Shown: one piece after another, positions 1-6,580 of the stretch
Layout: every line of letters starts with the position of its first letter
Numbering within the stretch: the first letter of the stretch is position 1
NCBI GenBank assembly: GCA_964452155.1
Contig: CAYVLC010000125.1
Coordinates: forward strand, 1 to 7,868
Direction: 5' to 3'
Origin: UBA2632 sp964452155
Lineage (GTDB): Bacteria; Bacteroidota; Bacteroidia; Bacteroidales; Dysgonomonadaceae
Length of the DNA: 7,868 nucleotides
The notes under the pieces: model-generated
Told to the model about the DNA's origin: nothing
The model's input: only the letters and a program-made list of their open reading frames with translations
Database searches by the model: none
Translations under genes and position numbers: made by a program

Positions 1-755
1 AGTCCAATTGGTTTATCAAAATCATCACTCACCCCTCTGTCTCTCTCCAAACCAAACAATCCGCCAACCGAAAATAGGAGGGTATCCAACCCATTTTTAT
101 TTGAGTGCGACACCCCTACGGATAGATTCATTTGAAACTGCTCGCTCACATGATATCTCGCTGTGGTGGGCGTTGTATTTGCATAGTGATAGAGATAAGA
201 TTGCATTTCAACAAAAAACATATTCTTCTTTTTCAATCCAGATGCTCCCACAAAAAAACTTTCTCTTATATCCCTCGAGCCATAACCAGTCCAATCTAGC
301 CATATATTCAAGAAGTCGTTGCTGTCATTGTTCACTTTCAGAAACAAACCGTGCATTACGGGCCTAAAATATCGGATTGAGTCCTTGAAAAGCAATGTGG
401 AGTAATTATCTAGCATATCCTCCTTTGGAAAAGCTCCTGCTCTAAAAATGATATTTGGCGTCTTGTATTGGTAGTAGGCCATAAAATCTTCTCTGTCTGT
501 AAATGAAGGAGTGCCAGCAATCTTCAATAGGTTTACCCCTACATACACTGTTTGTTGCTCATCGAGCCTCAACCCCAATTCAGGCATCAAATTCATGCCA
601 TGCATTGTTTGATCTTGCGAGTATGAGGAGAGAGCATATTCTGCATTGTCAAAAAAGTAATTGTAACCAAGTTTCCAAGTAAACTCCTGACTAAAACTAG
701 AAGAGATAGCAGCGGTGAGTAATAAAAGAAGAAAAAAAGCTTTAAGTTTTGACAT
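1..755 (-). CDS. Predicted outer-membrane protein, N-terminal part, cut by the window edge
   Basis: I translated this reading frame by hand. It is open from the ATG at 755 to the left edge: 251 codons plus two bases, with no stop. Residues 1-22 form a clear signal peptide: a short basic start (MSKLK), a Leu-rich core and a Ser-rich end, with cleavage likely near Ser22-Gln23. The mature part is rich in Tyr, Phe and Trp with alternating polar and non-polar residues (for example around YYQYKTPNIIFRAGAF, residues 94-109, and NIWLDWTGYG, residues 150-159). That suits a transmembrane beta-barrel. It resembles, from memory, unnamed conserved proteins of Bacteroides with a similar barrel-like start, but I cannot give a family name or substrate. 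A Bacteroidota -7 element sits 18 bp upstream of the start. The MATE gene upstream ends 79 bp away on the same strand, so partial co-transcription is possible. Export is well supported; function is unknown. Confidence 0.8.
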   Translation of the reverse strand, partial: MSKLKAFFLLLLLTAAISSSFSQEFTWKLGYNYFFDNAEYALSSYSQDQTMHGMNLMPELGLRLDEQQTVYVGVNLLKIAGTPSFTDREDFMAYYQYKTPNIIFRAGAFPKEDMLDNYSTLLFKDSIRYFRPVMHGLFLKVNNDSNDFLNIWLDWTGYGSRDIRESFFVGASGLKKKNMFFVEMQSYLYHYANTTPTTARYHVSEQFQMNLSVGVSHSNKNGLDTLLFSVGGLFGLERDRGVSDDFDKPIG

Positions 756-773
756 AGCAACTAAAATTTACAG

Positions 774-781
774 CAAAGATA
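774..781 (-). promoter_or_regulatory. Bacteroidota -7 promoter element of the barrel gene
   Basis: On the minus strand this reads TATCTTTG, a full match to the Bacteroidota sigma-factor -7 consensus TAnnTTTG, inside the longer TTATCTTTGC shared by three promoters here. It ends 18 bp before the ATG at 755, implying a very short 5' leader. I see no TTG at the expected -33 distance. A 13-bp dyad (800-812) lies about where RNA polymerase or a regulator would bind upstream. Confidence 0.6.
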
Positions 782-834
782 ACCGATTTCATCAACAAAC
801 AGATTATATCTGAAGGCATAGATGATTCAGAAAA

Positions 835-2154
835 TCAGATCTTTTTGTTTTGCCATTTACCAAACTTCAAATATAAGAATGAGAATGCCATAAGGGATAA
901 CCAATATATATGTTCTGAGGTCCAGCAAAGCGCAACCGATGATTGCAAGTAAACAATAATCCACCACATATACGACAGATAGAAAGTTAGCGTGAATAGT
1001 TCAAACACCAATGCTGTTCGTGTGTTGCCTGTTCCCGACACCGCATTGAAGAATACAGAACCCACACTAAATATAGGGAGCAGGGTAAGCAAAACATACA
1101 ATGGTGGAATTGTTTCTGCTACAAGAATAGGGTCGCTCGTATAGATTTGAATAAGCAACCGCGGAAACAGTACAATCAAAATTAGAATTACAAATGTAAC
1201 TGCGAGGCTTATTTTAATAACTCTTCCTAACAAACCCAACACTTCGTTTTGCTTACCAGCACCAATTGTGTTACTAACCATGGTGCTTGTAGAAGAGCTA
1301 AGTGCTTGAGCTGGCAAAATAAGAATGGTATAGAAACTGCGCACTATATTGGAAATTGCCAAAGGGCGCTCTCCCAGTTTCTCGATAAAAACAAAAAATA
1401 ACATCCACACAAAAACAGACAGCAGATATTGTGCCATCATAAAAACGGATATACTCAACACTTGCTTCACAACAGAGAGATGAATGCGAATCTTTGTAAA
1501 ACCATACTTCACTAAATCTACTTTTCGCAAAGCAAATACAACAAAGAAAAGGGTCGAAACCAACTCAGAGATAACCGATGCCAATGCTGCTCCTGCTATT
1601 CCCATTTCGGGAAAACCAAAGTGGCCAAAGATAAGTAGATAGTCAAACAACACATTGGTCAATGCCATAACAATGGCATTGTACGTGAGAATTTTAGTGC
1701 CAGCAATACCAATATAGAAAGCACGAAACATGGTGTTGGTAAATGCAAACACAAGCCCATAGAAGCGCCAGTCGAGGTATTCGTTTACAGCATCAGTTAC
1801 CTCTACCGACTCAAAAAGAAAGGGCAACCATGTATCTGATACAAATCCCATTATTGGTATCAACAAAAGAGCTGCCGGAATCAGGACCAAAAGTCCTTGC
1901 ACAACTATATCGCTTATTTGGTGATAGTTCTCTTCGCCATTTCGTCGGCCAATGAGTATCTGGCTTCCCATGCTATATCCAAAACCTAACGTGAAGACCC
2001 CAATATAAAAGATACCTGCCAAAGCAGAGGCTCCCAATTCTACTTCGCCCACACGACCAAGAAAAGCAGTATCTATCACCTGAATAATATTTTGAGCCAG
2101 AAGACTCAAAAAGATTGGATAACTTATTTTTAAGATGTGCTTATTGCTATACAT
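835..2154 (-). CDS. MATE family multidrug/cation efflux transporter
   Basis: This encodes a 439-residue inner-membrane transporter of the MATE family, which exports drugs, organic cations or other metabolites in exchange for Na+ or H+. The length and roughly twelve hydrophobic segments are normal for the family. Recognisable features are the N-terminal segment with IDTAFLGRVG (residues 27-36), the segment NVLFDYLLIFGHFGF followed by GIAGAALAS (residues 167-193), and, in the second half, SGTGNTRTA (373-381). The reading frame can be extended to 2184, but only with a TTG start and ten unremarkable residues, so I prefer the ATG at 2154. It is divergent from the GT5-like gene, with 228 bp between the starts. 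The nearest -7-like sequence on the minus strand is imperfect (TAGATTTC, 2210-2217). No regulator lies next to it, and the substrate cannot be told from sequence. Confidence 0.93.
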   Translation of the reverse strand: MYSNKHILKISYPIFLSLLAQNIIQVIDTAFLGRVGEVELGASALAGIFYIGVFTLGFGYSMGSQILIGRRNGEENYHQISDIVVQGLLVLIPAALLLIPIMGFVSDTWLPFLFESVEVTDAVNEYLDWRFYGLVFAFTNTMFRAFYIGIAGTKILTYNAIVMALTNVLFDYLLIFGHFGFPEMGIAGAALASVISELVSTLFFVVFALRKVDLVKYGFTKIRIHLSVVKQVLSISVFMMAQYLLSVFVWMLFFVFIEKLGERPLAISNIVRSFYTILILPAQALSSSTSTMVSNTIGAGKQNEVLGLLGRVIKISLAVTFVILILIVLFPRLLIQIYTSDPILVAETIPPLYVLLTLLPIFSVGSVFFNAVSGTGNTRTALVFELFTLTFYLSYMWWIIVYLQSSVALCWTSEHIYWLSLMAFSFLYLKFGKWQNKKI

Positions 2155-2322
2155 AAAATGAGCAGTGAGGTAAAATTGATGCAAAACAACTAAATCTTGT
2201 AGATATACGGAAATCTAAGAACAACTATTATTCAAATATGTTGCAAAGACCATTCGCACATATCCACGCATATCATATAATATGCTAAATATCAGCAAAA
2301 AAGAAAATAGGAGCCAAAACAT

Positions 2323-2356
2323 TTTGCCGTTATCCAATTTTTTTTTATTATCTTTG
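2323..2356 (+). promoter_or_regulatory. Bacteroidota promoter of the GT5-like gene
   Basis: A TTTG at 2323-2326 (-33 element) is followed, after 22 bp, by TATCTTTG at 2349-2356, an exact match to TAnnTTTG. The -7 element ends 26 bp before the ATG at 2383. This is the only promoter in the window where both the -33 and -7 elements look well placed. A T-rich run (2338-2346) fills much of the spacer. Confidence 0.65.
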
Positions 2357-2382
2357 CAAGCAAACAACATATCTATACAAAA

Positions 2383-2729
2383 ATGAATCCAAAGAAAATA
2401 CTGTTTATTACGCAAGAAATTTGTCCGTATCTACCAGAAACTCCACAAGCATCAACCTGTAGAAATTTACCACAACTAATTCAAGAAAAAGGTCACGAAA
2501 TTCGCACATTTATGCCCAAGTACGGAAGTATAAACGAACGAAGAAACCAACTACATGAAGTGATTCGCCTTTCTGGGATGAATCTAATTATAAATGACAC
2601 CGATCATTCTCTAATCATTAAAGTTGCTTCTATACAAGCTGCACGCATGCAGGTTTACTTTATAGACAACGAAGATTATTTCCAAAACAGAGAAACAACT
2701 GTTGACGCAAATGGTGTAGAATACGAAGA
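2383..2729 (+). CDS. GT5-type glycogen/starch synthase-like protein, interrupted by assembly gap
   Basis: The first 115 codons match the N-terminal Rossmann half of glycosyltransferase family 5 (bacterial glycogen synthase GlgA and starch synthases). The opening KKILFITQEICPYL corresponds to the GlgA start. RTFMPKYGSINERRNQ (residues 42-57) and the segment MQVYFIDNEDYFQNR (residues 89-103) correspond to conserved GT5 blocks. The KTGGL motif that binds ADP-glucose in true glycogen synthases is absent: at the aligned place, with equal spacing, stands PETPQ (residues 18-22). From memory, Bacteroides species encode a very similar protein of about 270 residues with only this N-terminal domain, usually annotated glycogen/starch synthase. 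Glycogen synthase activity is therefore doubtful, and a regulatory or other role is possible. The frame is lost at the Ns after Glu115. The 3' end is probably the TAA at 2837-2839. The DUF4270 gene follows on the same strand. Confidence 0.85.
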
Positions 2730-2829
2730 NNNNNNNNNNNNNNNNNNNNNNNNNNNNNNNNNNNNNNNNNNNNNNNNNNNNNNNNNNNNNNNNNNNNNNN
2801 NNNNNNNNNNNNNNNNNNNNNNNNNNNNN
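2730..2829. other. Assembly gap, exactly 100 Ns
   Basis: A run of exactly 100 N, the usual placeholder for a scaffold join of unknown length. It falls inside the GT5-like gene. If that protein has the roughly 270 residues I recall for its Bacteroides relatives, the missing sequence would be nearer 450 bp than 100 bp. Reading frames drawn across it are meaningless. Confidence 0.99.
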
Positions 2830-2839
2830 AAACAATTAA
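2830..2839 (+). other. Probable last codons of the GT5-like gene after the gap
   Basis: After the gap the sequence AAC AAT TAA gives a stop at 2837-2839, 11 bp before a strong terminator stem. This is the natural place for the end of the interrupted gene. The frame joined arithmetically through the Ns instead ends at 2866-2868, inside the terminator loop, which is less likely. That the same gene lies on both sides of the gap is an inference. Confidence 0.45.
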
Positions 2840-2850
2840 GGCACAAACAC

Positions 2851-2889
2851 AAAAAGGTAGCTTTCTGAAAGGGAAGCTACCTTTTTTTT
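2851..2889 (+). terminator. Intrinsic terminator after the GT5-like gene
   Basis: A perfect 13-bp inverted repeat, AAAAAGGTAGCTT (2851-2863) and AAGCTACCTTTTT (2874-2886), with a 10-nt loop and a run of eight T (2882-2889). It lies 12 bp after the probable stop codon and separates this gene from the DUF4270 gene, so the latter probably has its own promoter or depends on read-through. Confidence 0.88.
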
Positions 2890-3086
2890 GCAAACATGCA
2901 AAATAAGTGTCTATAAAAAAAGCAAGAATACCAGAGTACAAAGATGGCCCCACTCTGGAAAGCAAAAAATAAATAAATGCATAGACTTTAAATAATTAAT
3001 CCGGAGACCATCAAGTTTTACAAATATCTTTAAAATACGAAAGAAAGCTCAAGAAAGGCACCCCTATACAAGTATTTTTTCTGATA

Positions 3087-3098
3087 TTTGTGCACAAA
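3087..3098. promoter_or_regulatory. 12-bp palindrome in the leader of the DUF4270 gene
   Basis: TTTGTGCACAAA is perfectly palindromic and lies 18 bp before the ATG at 3117. It overlaps a near-match to the -7 consensus (GATATTTG, 3083-3090). It could be an operator, or chance, since 12-bp palindromes are expected a few times in a window of this size. Confidence 0.25.
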
Positions 3099-3116
3099 AT
3101 ATTATTTCATCATATA

Positions 3117-4475
3117 ATGAAGCATAAAAACATACTTAATATCACCCTTTTATCAATAATTGCACTCCTCTACTCGTGCGATGATTCATTGAAAAATCTA
3201 GGGTTTACAATACAACCAGAAACTGACCGTATTACTGTTGGAACCGATTCTCTGTTCATGAGTGCAAAAACTGTTTCAGTAGAATCGTTGCTTCCAGATG
3301 GGATGTTTGCCAAAACAAAGAGCCCTGTATTGGGTGAATACAAAGACCCACTATTTGGGACAACCAAATCTGACTTTGTTGGCGAATTCTATTATCCTGA
3401 GGGGAAAAACTTTCCAGATAACACAACCATAGACTCCGTTAGAGTAGCAGTTTTTTACAACTCTTGGAAAGGAGACTCAGTTGCCCCAATGGGCTTGTCG
3501 GTCTACGAAGTAAACAAAACATTGCCCAGTGGGAGTCACTTCACAAAATTCGACCCTACCGCATATGTAGATATAAATACTCCCATTGGGAGGTCTGTTT
3601 TTTCTCCGGCAAACATAGAGGTGCCAAAAGCAGAACGAGAAACTCCAGACTACTATCATAGAGCTTTTGTGACTCTCCCTAACTCAATTGGAGAAAGAAT
3701 ACACACACTATCAAAAACAATTAAGGACTTAGATACCGACTCTTTTAAAGAATACTTCAAAGGTTTGTACGTAACAACCGATTTTGGTTCTGGAGCAATT
3801 GTCACTGTAGATCACACCTACCTGTACGTTCATTTCAAATACCTAGATGAGAAGGGATCTTCTACAAAACAAGATACAATACGCACAGGAAACATGATTT
3901 TGAATACAACCCCAGAGGTTATTCAAATCAATCAAATACAAAATAAAAACGATAAGCTGCTCGAAGAGAATGCTCAATATGCATTCATAAAAAGCCCTGC
4001 AGGTGTTTATACCGAAATAACATTTCCTTTTACAGAAAAAGCCGATAAGCTAAACAATCAGGCATTGAACTTAGCCAAATTCAAAGTATCGGCTCTACCA
4101 GATGAAGATGGCACCCTTAAATATAAATTGAGCCCCTCGCCCTATCTATTGTTGGTAAATAAGGACGATTTGAAAGAGTTTTTCGAAAAAAGAAAAGTTC
4201 CAGACAATGTTACTAGCTTTTATGCACAGCTAGATCAAACAACTTATACGTACGACTTTGGCAATCTGTCGTCAATGGTAAATCATTACAAAGAAACAAA
4301 CGATGGAAAGGTAAAAGACCTAACCTTTGTACTCGTACCAATAGATGTGCAGGTATCAAATATAAACAATCAGCCACAGATTACGGCAGTTTATAACCAA
4401 ATGACCCCTACTGCAACAACACTATTTAAAACCCCAGCTAAGATGAAGATGGAGTTGGTGTTTAGTAAACTCTAA
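3117..4475 (+). CDS. DUF4270 domain surface lipoprotein
   Basis: This is a 452-residue lipoprotein of the DUF4270 family, which is found in Bacteroidota and has no established function. The signal peptide II covers residues 1-20 (MKHKNIL, then a hydrophobic core) and ends in a lipobox with the acylated Cys21 (LLYSC). Two Asp directly after that cysteine resemble the acidic surface-export signals described for Bacteroidota lipoproteins, so the protein may sit on the cell surface. The conserved block LGEYKDPLFG (residues 72-81) and the repeated Asp/Thr-rich beta-strand pattern fit the family and its usual length. The frame extends to a GTG at 3090, but only the ATG at 3117 gives a clean lipoprotein signal. 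The GT5-like gene lies upstream on the same strand behind a terminator. Possible -7 sequences upstream (3025-3032, 3083-3090) each miss one consensus base. The convergent DUF5020 gene follows. Confidence 0.88.
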   Translation: MKHKNILNITLLSIIALLYSCDDSLKNLGFTIQPETDRITVGTDSLFMSAKTVSVESLLPDGMFAKTKSPVLGEYKDPLFGTTKSDFVGEFYYPEGKNFPDNTTIDSVRVAVFYNSWKGDSVAPMGLSVYEVNKTLPSGSHFTKFDPTAYVDINTPIGRSVFSPANIEVPKAERETPDYYHRAFVTLPNSIGERIHTLSKTIKDLDTDSFKEYFKGLYVTTDFGSGAIVTVDHTYLYVHFKYLDEKGSSTKQDTIRTGNMILNTTPEVIQINQIQNKNDKLLEENAQYAFIKSPAGVYTEITFPFTEKADKLNNQALNLAKFKVSALPDEDGTLKYKLSPSPYLLLVNKDDLKEFFEKRKVPDNVTSFYAQLDQTTYTYDFGNLSSMVNHYKETNDGKVKDLTFVLVPIDVQVSNINNQPQITAVYNQMTPTATTLFKTPAKMKMELVFSKL

Positions 4476-4523
4476 AAAGAGCATCTGGTTTGCCCGCTAC
4501 AGCTATACAAAACATATTTAAAT

Positions 4524-4562
4524 AAAAAGAGAATGCGCCATGAGTTGGTGCATTCTCTTTTT
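4524..4562. terminator. Bidirectional intrinsic terminator between convergent genes
   Basis: A perfect 13-bp inverted repeat, AAAAAGAGAATGC (4524-4536) and GCATTCTCTTTTT (4550-4562), which can extend by three more pairs (one G-U) to leave a 7-nt loop. Because the outer stem is A5 on one side and T5 on the other, a U-tract forms in both directions. It lies 48 bp after the DUF4270 stop and 69 bp beyond the DUF5020 stop, so it can end transcription of both convergent genes. Confidence 0.88.
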
Positions 4563-4631
4563 GTTTGGTGTAATATAGAGTATCAAAAAAATATTGGCCA
4601 ACTTTTATAGCTAGCCTATTTTTTGGTTAGT

Positions 4632-5348
4632 TTAGAAATTCCATTTCATGGCAACTGTCGGACATACCAGGATACTATTCTTGCCACCAAAGTTGCTGCT
4701 AATTTTCACTTCACTACCCAAAGAGAAGTTATTGGTTGCATTGTACCAAATCTGTGGTTCTGCAAGAAATATATTTTTCTTTTCTGAGCCCGCATCTACC
4801 TGATTCTTGTTTTCGCTCCACAAATCGGCAAACCCTGCTAGGGTGAGTTTGTCATTTGCAAAATTGGCAACCCATATCAAGGTCCATTGCATATCATGGC
4901 TTGCTTCTTTAAATGCATTGTATTTATAGGCTACATAAGTCTCCATAAATACATTGCCTATCCGAAACGTGTAAGATAATCCAGCTAAATATGCATTAGG
5001 AATAGAATACCCACCTCCCACATTCTCATCAGTTTCGTAAAGTCCCAAACCACCATTGTACTCAATATGTGGCATCAACGGAAATTCTTTAATCTTAAAG
5101 TTGCGAGCAATTTCAGTATATACCATTCCAATATTCCCATTCAATAAATTAAAATCTGCATCTACAAACATAAAGGTAGAACCCCACTTATCTGGTTTAA
5201 ACATTTCGTAAGTAGCTGTTAGGTAGTTAGTCGCAAAAGACTCTTTGCCATGAATTGAGCTTCGAGGATCGAAGTGAAGTTGCAAATTCTGAGCTTGTAG
5301 TGCAAAGCCACATAATAGCACTGACAAGAAAACTGTTTTACGATGCAT
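4632..5348 (-). CDS. DUF5020 family outer-membrane protein (Tsx-like barrel)
   Basis: This encodes a 238-residue exported protein of the DUF5020 family, related to Tsx nucleoside-channel barrels. A signal peptide covers residues 1-20 (MHRKTVFLSVLLCGFALQAQ), with cleavage near residue 18-20. Family blocks visible are EMFKPDKWGSTFMFVDADF (residues 48-66), HIEYNGGLGLYE (94-105), IFLAEPQIWYN (193-203) and SLGSEVKISSNFGG (209-222). It ends in MKWNF; a terminal Phe is the usual barrel-assembly signal. The frame extends to a TTG at 5390, but that codon lies inside the -7 element, so the ATG at 5348 is the start. It has its own promoter, and ruvB ends 106 bp upstream on the same strand. A passive channel role, perhaps for nucleosides, is an inference from the family; the substrate is unknown. 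Confidence 0.9.
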   Translation of the reverse strand: MHRKTVFLSVLLCGFALQAQNLQLHFDPRSSIHGKESFATNYLTATYEMFKPDKWGSTFMFVDADFNLLNGNIGMVYTEIARNFKIKEFPLMPHIEYNGGLGLYETDENVGGGYSIPNAYLAGLSYTFRIGNVFMETYVAYKYNAFKEASHDMQWTLIWVANFANDKLTLAGFADLWSENKNQVDAGSEKKNIFLAEPQIWYNATNNFSLGSEVKISSNFGGKNSILVCPTVAMKWNF

Positions 5349-5373
5349 AGACGATTTTAAATTGCAGAATTGA

Positions 5374-5440
5374 AAAAAAAGAAGCTGCAAAGATAATACT
5401 CTTAGCTAAAGTTGTTGCCTATTTTTCGGCTTCTTTTTTT
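5374..5440 (-). terminator. Possible ruvB terminator, long-loop inverted repeat enclosing a promoter
   Basis: The 12-bp arms GCTTCTTTTTTT (5429-5440) and AAAAAAAGAAGC (5374-5385) are perfect complements around a 43-nt loop. Read on the minus strand after ruvB, the structure ends in a U-run, as an intrinsic terminator would. Seven of the twelve pairs are A-T homopolymer and the loop is long, so it may be weak or fortuitous. The loop holds the DUF5020 -7 element. Confidence 0.35.
5388..5395 (-). promoter_or_regulatory. Bacteroidota -7 promoter element of the DUF5020 gene
   Basis: The minus strand reads TATCTTTG, an exact match to TAnnTTTG and part of the same TTATCTTTGC seen at the other two promoters. 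It lies 39 bp before the ATG at 5348 and overlaps the alternative TTG start at 5390, which rules that start out. I see no clear -33 TTG. The element sits in the loop of the inverted repeat at 5374-5440. Confidence 0.62.
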
Positions 5441-5454
5441 ACTTCAAAGAAATA

Positions 5455-6480
5455 TTAGAATAGCATTCCTTTCTCTCCCATGCGATTTCTCCCCAAATGC
5501 TCATAAGCCAACTCTGTAGCCTCGCGGCCACGTGGCGTACGTTTCAAGAATCCTTCTTTTATCAAGAAAGGCTCATACACCTCTTCTATTGTCCCTGGGT
5601 CGTCGCCAATAGCTGTAGCAATAGTAGTTAGGCCTACAGGGCCTCCTCGGAATTTATCAATGATAGTGACAAGAATCTTGTTATCCACTTCGTCCAATCC
5701 AAATTTGTCTATATTCAACGCCTCTAGCGCATAGGTAGAAATTGCTTTATCAATCTTACCAGAGCCCTTTACTTGAGCAAAATCACGCACTCTGCGCAAT
5801 AGTGCATTGGCAACACGAGGAGTGCCTCGGCTGCGTGAAGCAATCTCAAGAGCAGCATCTCTTTTGCACTCCACTTGTAAAATAGAAGCCGAACGCAACA
5901 CAATGCCTTGCAAAGTATCCACATCGTAGTACTCCAAGTGCATATTTATACCAAAGCGAGCCCGCAATGGGCTTGTCAACAGACCACTTCGAGTGGTAGC
6001 ACCAATAAGTGTAAAGGGATTTAAGTCTATTTGAATGGAGCGAGCACTTGGGCCTTTATCTATCATTATATCTATACGGTAATCTTCCATGGCACTGTAG
6101 AGGTACTCCTCAACAATGGGAGACAAACGATGTATTTCGTCGATAAACAATACATCGTTTACTTCCAATGATGTAAGCAAGCCAGCCAAATCGCCAGGTT
6201 TATCCAATACTGGACCTGATGTGACTTTGAAACCAACATTCAACTCCTGGGCTATAATGTTAGATAAGGTAGTTTTGCCCAGCCCAGGAGGACCATGCAA
6301 AAGAACGTGGTCTAACGACTCGCCCCGCATACTAGCAGCACTTACAAATATTTTAAGATTCTCAACAACCTTGCTTTGGCCGCTAAAGCCCGAAAAAGAC
6401 AGAGGGCGCAAGGCGTTCTCAAACTCGCGTTCGTTGTCTTGCAAATGTCTGCCTTCGTGAAAATCAAAGTCCTCTTCCAT
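5455..6480 (-). CDS. ruvB: Holliday junction branch-migration ATPase RuvB
   Basis: RuvB is the hexameric AAA+ motor that, with RuvA, drives branch migration of Holliday junctions before RuvC cleaves them, in recombinational repair in the cytoplasm. The 341-residue product has normal length. Visible are the N-terminal LRPLSFSGFSGQ (residues 24-35), Walker A GPPGLGKT (63-70), Walker B LFIDEIH (111-117), the sensor-1 segment GATTRSG (160-166), the arginine-finger segment PLRARFG (171-177), the sensor-2 segment RGTPRVANALLRR, and the C-terminal winged-helix domain with DKFRGGPVGL and LKRTPRGRE. The frame extends to a TTG at 6507, but the ATG at 6480 with the MEEDF start matches Bacteroidales RuvB as I recall it. 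No Shine-Dalgarno sequence is seen; the leader is A-rich on the coding strand. ruvA and ruvC are not in the window. queG lies 474 bp upstream on the same strand. Confidence 0.98.
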   Translation of the reverse strand: MEEDFDFHEGRHLQDNEREFENALRPLSFSGFSGQSKVVENLKIFVSAASMRGESLDHVLLHGPPGLGKTTLSNIIAQELNVGFKVTSGPVLDKPGDLAGLLTSLEVNDVLFIDEIHRLSPIVEEYLYSAMEDYRIDIMIDKGPSARSIQIDLNPFTLIGATTRSGLLTSPLRARFGINMHLEYYDVDTLQGIVLRSASILQVECKRDAALEIASRSRGTPRVANALLRRVRDFAQVKGSGKIDKAISTYALEALNIDKFGLDEVDNKILVTIIDKFRGGPVGLTTIATAIGDDPGTIEEVYEPFLIKEGFLKRTPRGREATELAYEHLGRNRMGEKGMLF

Positions 6481-6580
6481 ACAGTTTTTTTTAATTAATA
6501 GCAGCAATCTAATTACTACTGCTGTAAACTCGCTGGCACCTCCCTCTCTCTATGCCTGTGCCTGTTATTTATACAATATA

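Noticed and set aside
8..367. 119-codon plus-strand frame near the left edge
   Set aside because: It lies opposite the exported-protein frame, which has a signal peptide and a promoter; the plus-strand product has no recognisable features.
2155..2184. Ten-residue N-terminal extension of the MATE protein
   Set aside because: It would need a TTG start and adds nothing typical of the family; an ATG follows directly before the conserved start.
2215..2415. 66-codon minus-strand frame in the divergent spacer
   Set aside because: It overlaps the promoter and start of the GT5-like gene on the other strand and has no motif or promoter of its own.
2830..2868. Frame continuing through the gap and ending at the TGA at 2866
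   Set aside because: The gap length is a placeholder, so the frame is arbitrary, and this stop lies in the loop of the terminator hairpin. The TAA at 2837-2839 is the more natural end.
2611..2965. Minus-strand frames running through the Ns
   Set aside because: They are open only because the gap contains no stops, and they lie opposite the conserved GT5 sequence.
3170..3661. Three short frames overlapping the DUF4270 gene
   Set aside because: They are shadows inside a gene whose frame shows a lipoprotein signal and the family motif.
6116..6460. 114-codon plus-strand frame opposite ruvB
   Set aside because: It is antisense to the Walker A and Walker B region of RuvB; its openness reflects RuvB codon use.
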